Positions 13,365-24,480 of a stretch of 64,000 nucleotides of DNA are shown here, one piece after another. The stretch is from Mactromeris polynyma (Eukaryota; Mollusca; Bivalvia; Venerida; Mactridae): contig JASFXZ010000037.1 of assembly GCA_032209605.1 (NCBI GenBank), positions 806,001 through 870,000 on the forward strand. The letters are read 5' to 3'. The translations under genes were made by a program, and so were the position numbers. The notes under the pieces are model-generated. The model did no database searches. It was not told the DNA's origin and worked only from the letters and a program-made list of their open reading frames with translations. Positions within the stretch are counted from its first letter, which is position 1. Every line of letters begins with the position of its first letter.

Positions 13365-13935
13365 TAAAGCCGGGTTTCCATGAAGCCTACTATTTCGGCG
13401 CCGAAATGCGCGCCGAGTAAGCGCCGAAAAACTGTTTCCATGAAGCTGAAACCCGACGCGGTTTTCGGATAAAAACACATATGCGTTTTAGTTTTATTGA
13501 CCTTTTATTGACCTCCAAGAAAATGGCCGTTTCCAAGTTAAAACAAACACTACATTTGCACGTTTTCCTTGCCCATTTGGAAGAGCTTGAGGTCGAGGAT
13601 ATGATGCTTGCGCTTGCGCTTAAACAAAAGTTGCTGCTTCACAAACGCGTTTTCGATTTTGGATCCACAACATAATAAAAAGAAGAAAGACGTTTGGTGC
13701 CTTCTATCATCTACTAAAACACCTGGAGCTAGACCCGGAAATCGAGGAAATGACGTCATTTTTCCTATCCACGACACCTCAATACGTCAATATTCAGCGC
13801 CGAAAAACGCGTCAATGGAAACGTCATCATGCAATATAGACTGAAGCGAATTATTTTTAATCGGCGCGTGTTTGGCGCCAAATAAAGCCGCGCCGAAAAC
13901 GCGTATGTTTTCCGCTTCATGGAAACGGGGCTTTA
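13365..13935 (+). mobile_element. Nonautonomous PIF/Harbinger-derived TIR element
   Basis: 571 bp with inverted ends: the left reads TAAAGCCGGGTTTCCATGAA, and the right is its reverse complement with one or two differences. The flanks fit a 2-bp TA duplication, or an imperfect TWA triplet (TAA/TTA). The ends are unusually rich in GGCGCCGAAA and CGCGCC motifs in both orientations, against an AT-rich background. The insertion splits a family A repeat whose uninterrupted module is seen at 13190-13260, so the empty site can be inferred. The interior holds a broken transposase N-terminus. Confidence 0.85.
13520..13845 (+). pseudogene. Broken N-terminus of a PIF/Harbinger transposase
   Basis: The first frame (13481-13675) carries an acidic-then-hydrophobic stretch LEVEDMMLALALKQKLLL from about 13586. 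The next reading frame, entered near 13634, continues with RFRFWIHNIIKRRKTFGAFY, HLLKHLELDPEIEEM and then decays. In Harbinger transposases an acidic/leucine-rich segment, an R-rich stretch, an FW.HP-like motif and a FG.FH.L..EL motif follow in that order. The intact transposase at 28596-29870 shows the same order (RRFW, then QFGIYDQLLVEL). A single-base frameshift near 13634 therefore separates two halves of one ancestral frame. The DDE domain is absent and the element ends soon after, so the protein is dead. The link to the family rests on motif order only. Confidence 0.7.
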
Positions 13936-14085
13936 GTCTTATGGTTTTGGACAAAAAGATTTTTCAAATTTTACTTTAAAAAATTATTTTTAGCTCCTGT
14001 GACCTTTAGCAACATACCGGAACAATCTATTCAACTTTAAAAGAGGCCCATCCACAAAGTGCTCAGGTGAGCTAAAAATCGATAC

Positions 14086-15309
14086 TTACGAATACTAAAT
14101 ACATGCCCAAAAATGACGAAAATTCACCAAAAACAAAAGGCTGTGGATTTTAATTTATATCCACATTATAGTACATATTGAATCAATAAAAGTTTCATTT
14201 ATCTTTGGAGAAATGTCCATCATGGATACCTTAAATAGCACCAATGAAAAATGTTTGGTTTTGCAAATTACTATTATTCAACAATGTACCTAATTCCAGG
14301 ACACCTTGAGTTTATATTACAAAGCTGAACAGAGTTACCAGACTTCAACAATAAATTGCAAATTCCAATAATGCAAAACATTCAACATCTCTGAAATAAC
14401 ATTTCTCTGAAGATATTTCAAATGCATACAGAGTTATTTAACACGTTGGTGTGAATAGACAATTGATATAGCTTCAACAGCACTACACATAATTTTGTCA
14501 GAGATCAATATACCTATTGCCAAGATCTGCAATGCCTTAGATTCCTGAATGAAAGACCCATCTTTAACATATTTTGAATATAAAAAAACTAATAATAATG
14601 GGTTGTTTCAGCATGCTGTAAAATGCTACCAAATCAAGTGAAGTTTTTCTCCTCTAAAGAATGTTTTCAACATAATTGACATAAACAGCAATTTCTCAGA
14701 ATTGGCCAAGACAGAAAGAAAATTTCTTCAGTCAAGGAAGAATTCATGCTGTGAAAGATGAAACCGATTTGCTACACAAATTCCTAACCAGGAATTAGAT
14801 TTGATACAAAATGATTAATCTCCTATATTTATTAGGAGCAAATAATCAAACTGAAACACACAGCTCATAGCATATGGGTTGGAGAATTAGTAGACACAGA
14901 TTTCCTATTAACTGATATTGGTCTGACAATTTCAAGCTCACATTTAGTGAATACTGACTTTGTATGGCTTTACCCCCTCTCTTCCCTCGCTCTATCTCTG
15001 AGTGATCATACAGTCAGATTTCCTGACATTCTGTCACCTTGCAGGCAATAAACCCATTTAGATAGTTATTGTCAGCTGTCAAGTAATTTCTAATTTCCAT
15101 GGCAACCATTTTAGTTTTCAAGAAAACATACCCCCTTTGGGATAGAGTAAAGGATGTGACACAAATATATTGTGATTTATAAGGTGACACAAGACAAAGC
15201 TATACTGGCATGTTAGAAGATTCTGCAGAAAATGGTTTACATTCTTATTGTTACAGATTCAGGCTAAAAAATGTTTATAATTAATTTACTGGAAACAAGA
15301 GAAATACCA
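14086..15309. other. intronic AT-rich DNA, nothing recognised
   Basis: No recognisable exon or recurring repeat. Confidence 0.45.
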
Positions 15310-15925
15310 TAAAAACCAGGTTTTCAACCCACCTTCGTGATTTTCTTCCTAAATCAAATGAATAATGACCATAAATTAATTACCCTCTAATCAATCCTGA
15401 TTACTGTCACTAACCTACCTCTATCTTATAATGTCAAACCTGATACATCCACATTTGGTAGTACTCATGTATTTCTCCACTTTACTGTATTGAGTATACT
15501 GTTACACTGACCTTGACACTAGCAACTCGGATGAGTAATCCCAAACTTCTCCCCCAATATGAGCATTCAATGAAAATTACACCAAGGCAATACCTCATTC
15601 TATTAAGTTGTTAAAACCAAAATCATTTTTCAGTTTCCTATAACAACGACCTTGATATCGAACATTGTGACCTAAAAAAGCAATATCAACTTTTGCCTGC
15701 ACACAAGCTATATAATAATGTACCAAGTTTCATTACAATGTCTTGTTTCTGGCTAACTTAAGTAATAGAGTGATAACTTGTTTACTATTTTGTAACAGTA
15801 ACCTTGACCTGAGCAATCCCAAAGCAATCCCAATCTCCATATAAGCTATCTTGTACCAAGTGTCGTTTCAATACTTCATTCCTAACTAAAATTAATGAGC
15901 ACCATTATTTTTAGGAAACAATTTT
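15310..15925 (+). repeat. dispersed repeat family E, old degenerate copy
   Basis: Starts with AAAAACCAGGTTTTCAACCC, the same terminal block as the better copies at 31603 and 43545. It contains decayed core units with GACCTTGA, CCCAAAGCAATCCC and TACCAAGTTTCATTACAATG blocks. The closing inverted terminal block is not recognisable. Confidence 0.65.
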
Positions 15926-16704
15926 AGAGAAGCATGATGGTCTTTAATCACTTATTTGGTTGAGCAGACATGGTAAGATTGAGAATCAATTTGATTGTTT
16001 TCAGGGATAAAAAAGCATAATATGCTGATACATGGGTAAATGATATACAAGTTGCAGCAAGTGTGATGGATGTCGCTACATAGATTTATCATCTCATTCA
16101 AATCATCCAACAATAAGGGTTTTTTTTAATATCAGCTAAAAGCAAATAATTCTCAGATAAACAATGAGTCTGAATCAATATAATTGTTAACATTCAAACA
16201 TGAGAGAATGACAGAAATATTAGTGCACTGATAACATGTGGTCCCAAATCTAGGACGTTGGGTTGGAATAGGGGAAGAAACTTTGTTTTCACCTTTAAAT
16301 GTACATAGCATAGTCCTATTTTTTTGGACAAAATATCCTTAGTCATAAATATAAGAATATCTGTGGTAATTGCCTTCATTATGTACTCTACAACACTGCA
16401 TTGTCACTTTTCTTACATACCAGTATTGTCTTTCCTGACCTACGTGACAAATTAGCACTTAAACGTTGAAAATACCTTTGTCAGACTCCTGTTTTGTAGT
16501 TCGAGCTGGACACTTTTAAGATAAGTTACAATGCAATGTTTCAGAGTATAATTATGTCTGTATAAAGGCTAAATTAACATGCCATTTGCCAAAATTCATT
16601 ACTTTGCATATCTTTATAGAAAATCAGTCTATCTACCTTTAATGTTTACACTTAATGGTACATGATAAGATTAAATGTACAACTGTTTGCAAGAGGAGCA
16701 AGTG

Positions 16705-16973
16705 GAAACCTTTTTAACATGGCTTGTTGTGTAACCCAATCAAATATAACCAACTTCTCTTCAACAGAACAATGTTTGTAACCTTGACGCAGATTGGTTA
16801 ACCTTTCACTAATGGGTACGTACATTACAGTAACCTTTCGGTGAATTTACCGAAATCCATTTTGGATCTGGAGTGACCAGCAATCGCAACATCTCGGCAA
16901 TTTTTTATGTTGCACAACAAATCTTTACCTTCAAATTGTGCCGACCATTATTTTTAAAAATATTTCTTGTTAT
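16705..16973 (-). repeat. dispersed repeat family B, copy 3
   Basis: Minus-strand copy. Shared blocks are GATTGGTTAACCTTTC, CCATTTTGGATCTGGAGTGA, TTTTTATGTTGCACAACAAA and the end AATATTTCTTGTT. Confidence 0.88.
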
Positions 16974-19193
16974 GTATTAACTTTTAGTATCATAGAAAAT
17001 AAATATTTCTGCGAGTCAGATTTCAAGGGGCACAAGTCAGGTATGTCCCCTCACCTTCATCTGCACATATGCTATAAATAAAGCTTTCAGATCATGTGAT
17101 GCGCAAACATAAAAGCAAATCTTCCATTTCGTATGCAAAGATTGCCCCAAATAACATTATAAAGATTTATACCAATCTCTTTGAGGCAACATCTATTTAT
17201 TGGTGTAACAAGAACAAATCATAACTATGAAGATAAGATGTCTGCCAATCAAACCTTAAAAGCAACCATCAAGTTAACATAGCTTTGTACATTGTAATTA
17301 CTGTCATAATAAAAGGGAAATTGAACCAACATTTCCATTGAGAGCATGAGGAGAGGCAAAAACAGTATAAATGCACAGAAATATAAGAGCTAATTTCTTT
17401 TTTCAGCATTCATTTCTCAAATGACAGAATGTCAACTAAAATTGATCATCAGAAAGATTGAATTATGATACTGCTTTTCCTCAATCATCACGCAATCGCA
17501 CTAAAAACACCGTTCATAATACCCTGTCCTTCCTGAAACTTCCCCAGTCGCTTCATCTATTATACAAGAAATATACACGTCCTAGATCAGAGTTAATATC
17601 TTCCTATAATGAGGGGATTATTCCAAAGAGTTGGTGCTTACTATCTCTGGGTTATGAACACATAATAACAACCTTTGTAATCACAAAATCTTTCCGACCA
17701 TTATGTAGTATATGGCAGACATTAAGTATACTCATCATAAAAAGTTTTGCAAATAAGTTTGGGAGTTCTAAATATAATAGTACAAAGAACTGTAGCTCTG
17801 CCAATTGAATTGTGATTTGAACTGAACTGAACACAAAACTGGAGACAAATATTTTGGTTTTACAAACATTTCAATTTTCACAATAACAAACCATATTATG
17901 GGACCTATGAATGATAATGGTAAAACAATGATTACCTTAAAAGATTGAACTACATCATCAAATGCTTAAGTTTAGTTTCTTCAAATTACCTCCCTTTATA
18001 ATAAAATTCGATTAATTTGTTATGTTGAATAAGTTTCAACATCATATTGTTTGATAACATCCGCATTTTACAAAAGATATTTTGACTACAGATATGGAAT
18101 ATGGATGCATGGGCTGGATGCATTACTGCCATTTCGGGATTTGTATTGATGGCAGTGGATTCGATCAAAATGTTTATTTATTATGGCATTCCAGATTCAA
18201 ACATGATGAAACCTTTCAAGAAGGGCTCAGACTAGAACGTAAATAAAGAGTAGATATACAGGATATATGTGTTTTTCAGTGTAAGACTTAAAAGTTATTT
18301 ATATCCTGTTTTATGTTTACTTGTTAAATACATCAAATTTCACCATTGAATTACCTCAACAGTTTACATGACAATTCATTTATATGACATAATTATCACA
18401 TTGATGATTTTCACTGTGAGATTGTCCGATAATAATTCAACCTTATTCCATGGTAAACCAACAGAAAGCATGAAATAAAACTGCATAAATTTCTTCATCA
18501 AGACAAAAAAAAATTTGGACCAATAAAATATTATGCACAGCATTTTCAGCAGGTAGGTAGGGAGAAAATAACCATACCATACACATTTTGTTTGCATTTT
18601 TTGGCCTTCAATTATACTTGACCAATATTGTTCAATCATTATATAATTATGTCACCCCTCTGTCACATTTATAACTATTAGGTGACCATCACCAAACTCA
18701 ACTTAAAATGTCACATTATGACCAAATGGCACAGCCAGCATATCAGACTGAGCTTGTTTCAAGACCATAGCATTCAGAATACCCCCCACAAAATGTTGCA
18801 AGATTACTGTGACACCATCATCATACCCCCCTAAAATTGTCACAATATTACCATGGTAACAGTCATTTTACATTGTGTCTAATCCATTATAATCAGAGAA
18901 AAACAGAAACACCATAAATATTACCAGTAAATGATTCAAACAGCTATTCCCCCAATGAATTTCGAGGGAGAGGAGAAAATCAGAGTGGTTATATTGCTGA
19001 GTCTCAATGCATAGTAGACTTCCAATGCTGGAGAAATGATCAGATTCTATCAAACCTTATTCATTCATACAGAAGTTAATCTTCAGGAAATGCTTATAGC
19101 CAGATACATTTTTTCCTGTCAATAATCAAGCTCACTATCACATCAAGTGCAAAGATTACCATACAAATCACCGATACATTGTTTTTACATACT
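16974..19193. other. intronic AT-rich DNA, nothing recognised
   Basis: Includes a 116-codon open frame (17458-17808) without recognisable motifs, and a stretch at 18650-18870 with repeated TGTCAC words. No gene is supported. Confidence 0.4.
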
Positions 19194-19292
19194 GGGTGAT
19201 ATTTTTGCATGTAACTGTGACATATGGAAAATACATCCAATATGGGTGATATTTTTGCATGTAACTGTGACATATGGAAAATACATCCAATC
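19194..19292. repeat. 50-bp tandem duplication
   Basis: Two adjacent, nearly identical 50-bp copies starting GGGTGATATTTTTGCATGTA at 19194 and 19244. Confidence 0.95.
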
Positions 19293-19304
19293 TGATCAAA
19301 GTTG

Positions 19305-20300
19305 ACAACAAGAAAACTAGATGTCCAAGGGCAACATGTCAGGCCAGCCAATTGTCAAGAGAATGTGGTTATAATAATGCTTATATACAGTGCATATCTA
19401 TTATACCCATATTTTACTTTTGACCTCCCAAGTGTGGTCTTGACCTTGGAGCTACGTCCAGGTAGGGTACAGGTCTTGCATGTTACACACCATCTCTTCA
19501 TGGTGAGCATTTGTGCAAAGTAATTTAAATAATCCAAGATAAATGACAGTGTCATATTCTGGAAAAGATGTTTAAGACCCTTTTTTTACATTTGACAACT
19601 AAGTGTGACCTTGACCTTTGCGCTACGTACATAGGACTTATGTGCGACATACAATATCTTCATGGAGAAACTTAATGTCTAGTAATTTGATAATATCCCA
19701 ATAAATGACAGTGTTATATTCCAGACAAGATGTTTAGATCCGTTTTTCATGTCTGACCTGTAAGTGTGACTTTGACCTTTTCGCTACACGACACAGGTTT
19801 TGCAAGACATGCATGGAGAACATTTATAAAATTCCCCCCAATAAATGACAGAGTAATATTCTGGAAAAGATGCTTTAGACCCTTCTTTGACATTTGACCT
19901 CCAAGTGTGACCTTGACCTTTGAGCTACGGCATGAGACTTATGCTCAAAACACGTCTCATCATGGTGAACATTATACGGACATGGTTTTTATGCGTGACA
20001 CGCCGCCTCATCATTGTGACCATTTGTGCCAATTTAAGTTATTTGAAAATGACAGTTTTAGGGTTAGGACAAGATGTTTTAGACCCACTTTGGACATTTG
20101 ACCTCCAAGTATTACCATGACCTTTGAGCTACGAACATGGTGCATCCGCATGAAAATCCAGCTCATCATAGTGAACATTTCAGCCAAGTTATTTGAAAAT
20201 CTCCCAATATATTATATAAAGTGACAGAGTAATGGTCGGGGGAAAAAGCAAATCTGGACGGACACATGCACGCAAACACACACATATACCAAACCACTTA
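19305..20300 (+). repeat. dispersed repeat family F with tandem core
   Basis: Head AACAAGAAAACTAGATGTCC followed by AAGGGCAACATGTCAGGCCA. Then come about four degenerate units of roughly 150-190 bp, each with GTGTGACCTTGACCTTTG, GCTACG, an ATCATGGTGAACATT-like block, AATAAATGACAG and GATGTTTTAGACCC. It ends with a GGACGGACACATGCACGCAA tail. Short open frames in the units are by-products. Confidence 0.75.
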
Positions 20301-20864
20301 ATTCAAAGCTATTTTTACACAAAGGATTGCAACATTGCTTGTTGTCTACGAACCATCTTATATTATAGTTCTAAGCTGGATTATATTGCATGAATAAACT
20401 ACATTAATGTAGAAACATATATCCAGAAGATCAAAAGGGAAATCCGTAGACAAAACATTTGAAAATGATTTATTGGCAGTCTGAACTAAATCAAGTGTCC
20501 CTCTATAAGGTTACAACAAGAAAGATAAACTTTTCACAGGCTAGACAGAGGATATAGCTTCCTATTAGACATGAGAGAAAAATCTAATTTACACACAACT
20601 AGTCATTTTGTTAAATGTAATTCTCTTTAACTTTGAAAGAGAAAACAAATATGCTATTTGCCTCTGATATTGTTGTTGTTCTAACCCCATCAGCCGAACC
20701 AGGTGTCCAATCGTTAGTTTAAAGCCAATATAGAGTGAACTATGTTTATAAATTGGCTATTCTAATCATATCTGGTAGTCATTTCCAGCAGCAATTGGCA
20801 ATTCAACACACTTTTATCAACTAAAGTATAAAATATTAGACATATAGTGTTAAAAGTAATAGTT

Positions 20865-21100
20865 ATGCTCAATTTGTGTTCATTTGTTTACCTACACAAA
20901 CATGAAAAATGTATTTCCTACAGTTAAAACATCTTTAAACATGCATTAACAAAGAATTTACTCATAATGTATTGACCCATATTTGTTGAAGAATGATTTT
21001 TGTACCTTCCAGTATTTTTAATAATCAGGCTATTTTACAAGTTTTATCTGTTAGTAATATGGTAAAAATAGATATTTCTTTAATTGGCTATACGTTGCAA
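20865..21100 (+). repeat. dispersed repeat family I, uninterrupted copy
   Basis: Shared blocks with 47785-47940 plus 48628-48710 include AGTTAAAACATC, AAACATGCATTAACAAAGAA, TTTGTTGAAGAA, ATCAGGCTAT and TACAAGTTTT, then CTGTTAG.AATATGGTAAAAA. The other copy is split by a family G element, so this one shows the empty site. Confidence 0.8.
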
Positions 21101-21351
21101 TGGTTCCTATAAGAGATGTTTAAGCCAATGTAACAAGAATACTGGCTGAAGCCAATTCAAACATTTTATGTTCAGATGAGCCAGATACATCTTTAAGCAG
21201 GGTAATTAATCTAATGATTACAAACTAAATAGCTGTTTGAAATGCAGCATAATATTTCGTCAAACTATTTCCTTCAAGTATCAATGAAGCATACCAAAAT
21301 TATGCAATTGCTAACATATTTATCAACTTAATAATAATGAAAGTGAACTAA

Positions 21352-22977
21352 GGCCACACCAAATTGATTTATAGTTCGTCGGATTTACCGCTCCTTTAAA
21401 ATGCAAAAGTAGAAAAAAAAAAAAAAAATTACCCGCTCGCACCTCCGTCAAAAATCAAATTTTATTTGTTGCTGTGCGCGAAATTCGGCGCTATTAAAGG
21501 CTACTTTTCGCATTTGAATGTACTCTCATTCATTTAATTACGTTTCGGAACAAATGCTACCGCTTGCTGAAGCGTTCGGGAGATCCCACGATTTCCGAAA
21601 ATCGTCTGTCTAATATTTAAAGCTTTCAAGAGTAGTCGTTCTTGAATGTCGTTCGTAACATCTTTTCATTAAATAAATCGCTTTGCATTTCACACATGGT
21701 GTCGTGATAATATTACGGACAGTTAGCTCCTCTAAACTGGCCCACAATTAACATCGATGATATAATATGTCATTAAAATCACATCTGTACATCATTAAAG
21801 ACGACAACGATATTAAATATATGCCTAGCAACCTAGTTAACACTCCCACAATGCATTGTAAACATGGGAGTACCTACAAGGATCGTAGACAATGTGTAGG
21901 AAATTTACATTCAATGCATCAAAACTTAGGCTAAATAAACGTTGATACACACACAGACATTAAAAGGTTTGTGATACTTGTGTAACATGAAATACTTGTG
22001 ACAAGCTTGGACAATCATACGAATACTGGAAAATTCATGCAGTCGCGAAAACAGATGACAATAGAAAATGTAAACGAATTCGGATAGAATAAAGCGAGCA
22101 TGGAGCTGTGTAATATGTGTTTGGTCAGTCTATAATTCTGATCAACACACATGTGTACGATTCGATGCTTCGTTATAAACATCTTGATTGGAAAAATGCA
22201 TTAATCTAGGATAGCATGGAAGGAAAGCCTCACAACTAGAAATTAGAAAACAAAATGGTAAGCCCCCTTACTCTGAGCCTTTACAATATAACCATTATTT
22301 TGTCCAAAACAGAGGAAATCAGATGGAACTGAAATTCTGAAGTTGGCTGTTGAAATTCAGCCAAGACTAACATGGTGCTATTGAACATAATACATGTAAT
22401 TTTAAACTTGAAATGCCATAAGAAACCTAGCTATACAGTTTTCACATGGTTAAGAATCGCCCTGTCAGTCAGTGTGTCCAGGTATTTAATATTTAGTTTA
22501 AGGCAAGAAATACTCAGTTCTCAAGGAAAAGTAACTTGGCAAACATAGCAATCAGATGTGTGGATGTGTAAGACATCTAATGCATATTATCCATGAAGGT
22601 ATTTTTAAGGAGAATGTATGACCCATTAACAGAAACTAGTTGTGCATCTCATGGTAACATTCAAGTCGAAGTGGGTAGCTCACATACGCACAAGGTGCTT
22701 AATGCAAGCTTATGTAGTTGCCTGATGTCTAGTTTTAAGTTTGCAACCAGCATTGCCCAATGTTTTTGTATTTGCTACTCATTAAAAAGAATGGAATTGG
22801 AAAAAAACGCTGTCAGTAAAATATTGAGAAATATAAGAAAAATAAAATTTTAAAAAAAACCTCGCCGCCTGTGAAATTCTGAAAAGTAAAAAATAAAATT
22901 AAAAATAAAATTTCGCTCGCTCGCCCCATCTTTTTCTTAAAAAAATCCGAAGAACTACTGATCAATTTGGTGTGGCC
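21352..22977. mobile_element. 1.6-kb TIR element with TAA target duplication
   Basis: The ends are inverted repeats of about 36 bp starting GGCCACACCAAATTGAT with few mismatches. The element is flanked by TAA on both sides (21349-21351 and 22978-22980). TAA/TTA duplications are typical of PIF/Harbinger. Just inside each end lies a CG-rich block (CCGCTCGCACC on the left, TTCGCTCGCTCGCCCC on the right). No transposase frame is present in 1626 bp, so it is nonautonomous. The interior (21600-22000) does not resemble other sequence here and might be captured host DNA. Confidence 0.87.
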
Positions 22978-22980
22978 TAA

Positions 22981-24065
22981 GCATCAAATATCATTTCATT
23001 TAGTCATTGTAAGAAATAGTACAAAATAAAGTGACAACTTCTGACTTAAATTTCAATAAATTTGAGAATTTATAACTAACTTAATTGAAACAAATCTGTG
23101 AAAGATATCAGTGAAATTTCAGTAAGATTCAAATATTTTATAAAATTATTTTAGAAACATTAAGTGAAATATTGGTAAGAGTGAAGTATTAGCGACATGT
23201 TTTGTACTGACAATTTAATGGCATTTCAAAGAAATATTAATGGCTCTCTGCCCAATGCTTTCTATGGTATTCCAGTATGAGAAATGCACAATTTCATTGG
23301 CATACACATCTCTAGATGAGAATAAAATATTTCAATCCAATGTAACATTTTGAATTCACTGCCATCAATACAAATCCTGTAACCAGCTAACAACATGAAA
23401 GTCAGTAAAAATAACACCTATTTGACATTCTTGAAATCAAAAAGTTGAGCACTGAATTATTTGATAACCCATACTGATGATTATTGAAGTCATCTTGCAT
23501 CGAATATTTTCTCATTCTCCTCATCTGCATGATCACTGCAGTCCACAATATGAGCCAAGGGGCTTCTAACCCCGGAAACAGAAGGAAAGCATCTGATGTT
23601 TCTTATTTCAACAATCTTGTCCTTCCCTTAATGGTATTCAATTACAAGTCTTCAATTGCTCTGGCTTCTGATGTTAATACACATTTATGAACAAGTGTGC
23701 ATCCATTGGACCCACAAGTGTCTGATTAGCCCATTTCAACAAACTGACACTTTTCCTTATTTACTTAAATGCCTTTGTGGTTATTAAAGTAACTTTCACC
23801 CAGTATCACCTCAGTGCTTGCACCATACAAGCAATTCGGTAGAGCATGATCACAACTGGCTGATGAATAAAGGTCACAGCCAAACATCTACTCTAAGGAC
23901 ACCCAACATTTATCAGGGATTCCCATATTTGCAAATGTGAGATTGCCTCTCCGAGGACCCCCAGTAAAGGTTAGTTGCAAGGTTGGGTGCATTTTGTATG
24001 TGGTCTTTCCTGCGGGTCTACTGCATTCATTTTAGTAAGGTGGTGTACACTACATTAATGCTATC
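22981..24065. other. intronic DNA, nothing firmly recognised
   Basis: A GGTAGAGCATGATCAC block near 23841 vaguely resembles a tRNA D-arm region but lacks a convincing B box. No gene is supported. Confidence 0.4.
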
Positions 24066-24068
24066 TTA

Positions 24069-24108
24069 TGGCCCTGTCACACTACAACGTATGGACTTAA
24101 CGTATGCC
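24069..24108 (+). repeat. Harbinger left terminal inverted repeat
   Basis: 40 bp with one mismatch (position 27: A here, C in the complement of the right end). It includes the AACGTATG and TTAACGTATGCC words that recur in the subterminal array. Confidence 0.97.
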
Positions 24109-24204
24109 GAACGAATGATTTTTTTTTGAAAAAGTGTCCATACGCCGGCATACGTAGACCCGGGTACCTAAAAATCAAATTTGTTGTGGATTGGTCGCAT
24201 ACAT

Positions 24205-24391
24205 AACGTATACACAACGAATCTAACGTATACAGAACGTATGTCCAACGTATGTCCAACGTATGTATAGCGTATCTTTAACTTATACATAACTTATGGG
24301 AGCGTATCTGGGCGTATTTTCAACGAGTGTCTGACGTTCTCGACGAATGTCCAGCGTATGGGTAGCCTATGAGTAGCGCATGCACAACGTG
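24205..24391 (+). repeat. Left subterminal array of 11-bp repeats
   Basis: About 17 consecutive units with consensus AACGTATGTCC. Most are exactly 11 bp and a few are 9-12 bp. Related words also occur between the TIR and this array. Repeated short motifs beneath transposon ends often bind transposase or its partner; here that role is inferred. Confidence 0.9.
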
Positions 24392-24480
24392 CTTGGTGTG
24401 TCTAACACTCACGTGACATAACAGTACAAATACCTCGCCGCTTTTTAGGAATTTCCTCATTCAGTCAGCATCTACGTACC

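Larger units (their letters stand above)
12979..14085 (+). repeat. dispersed repeat family A (modular), interrupted
   Basis: Two tandem modules share a block reading CACACCAAATAYCAA, then CTTATGGTTTT.GACAA and a T-rich stretch (starting near 13190 and 13345). The second module is split by the Harbinger-derived element 13365-13935. The head at 12985 reads TTGATGGCCCTATATTGCTC and the tail reads AACTTTAAAAGAGGCCCA then CTCAGGTGAGCTAAAAA. Part of the tail module recurs at 34890-35040. This is a common repeat style in bivalve genomes (family knowledge, not checked here). Confidence 0.75.

Noticed and set aside
17458..17808. 116-codon open frame as a gene
   Set aside because: No family resemblance; composition follows the local intron DNA.
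23835..23885. GGTAGAGCATGATCAC block as a tRNA or SINE head
   Set aside because: Only the D-arm-like part is present; no GGTTCRANYCC box follows.
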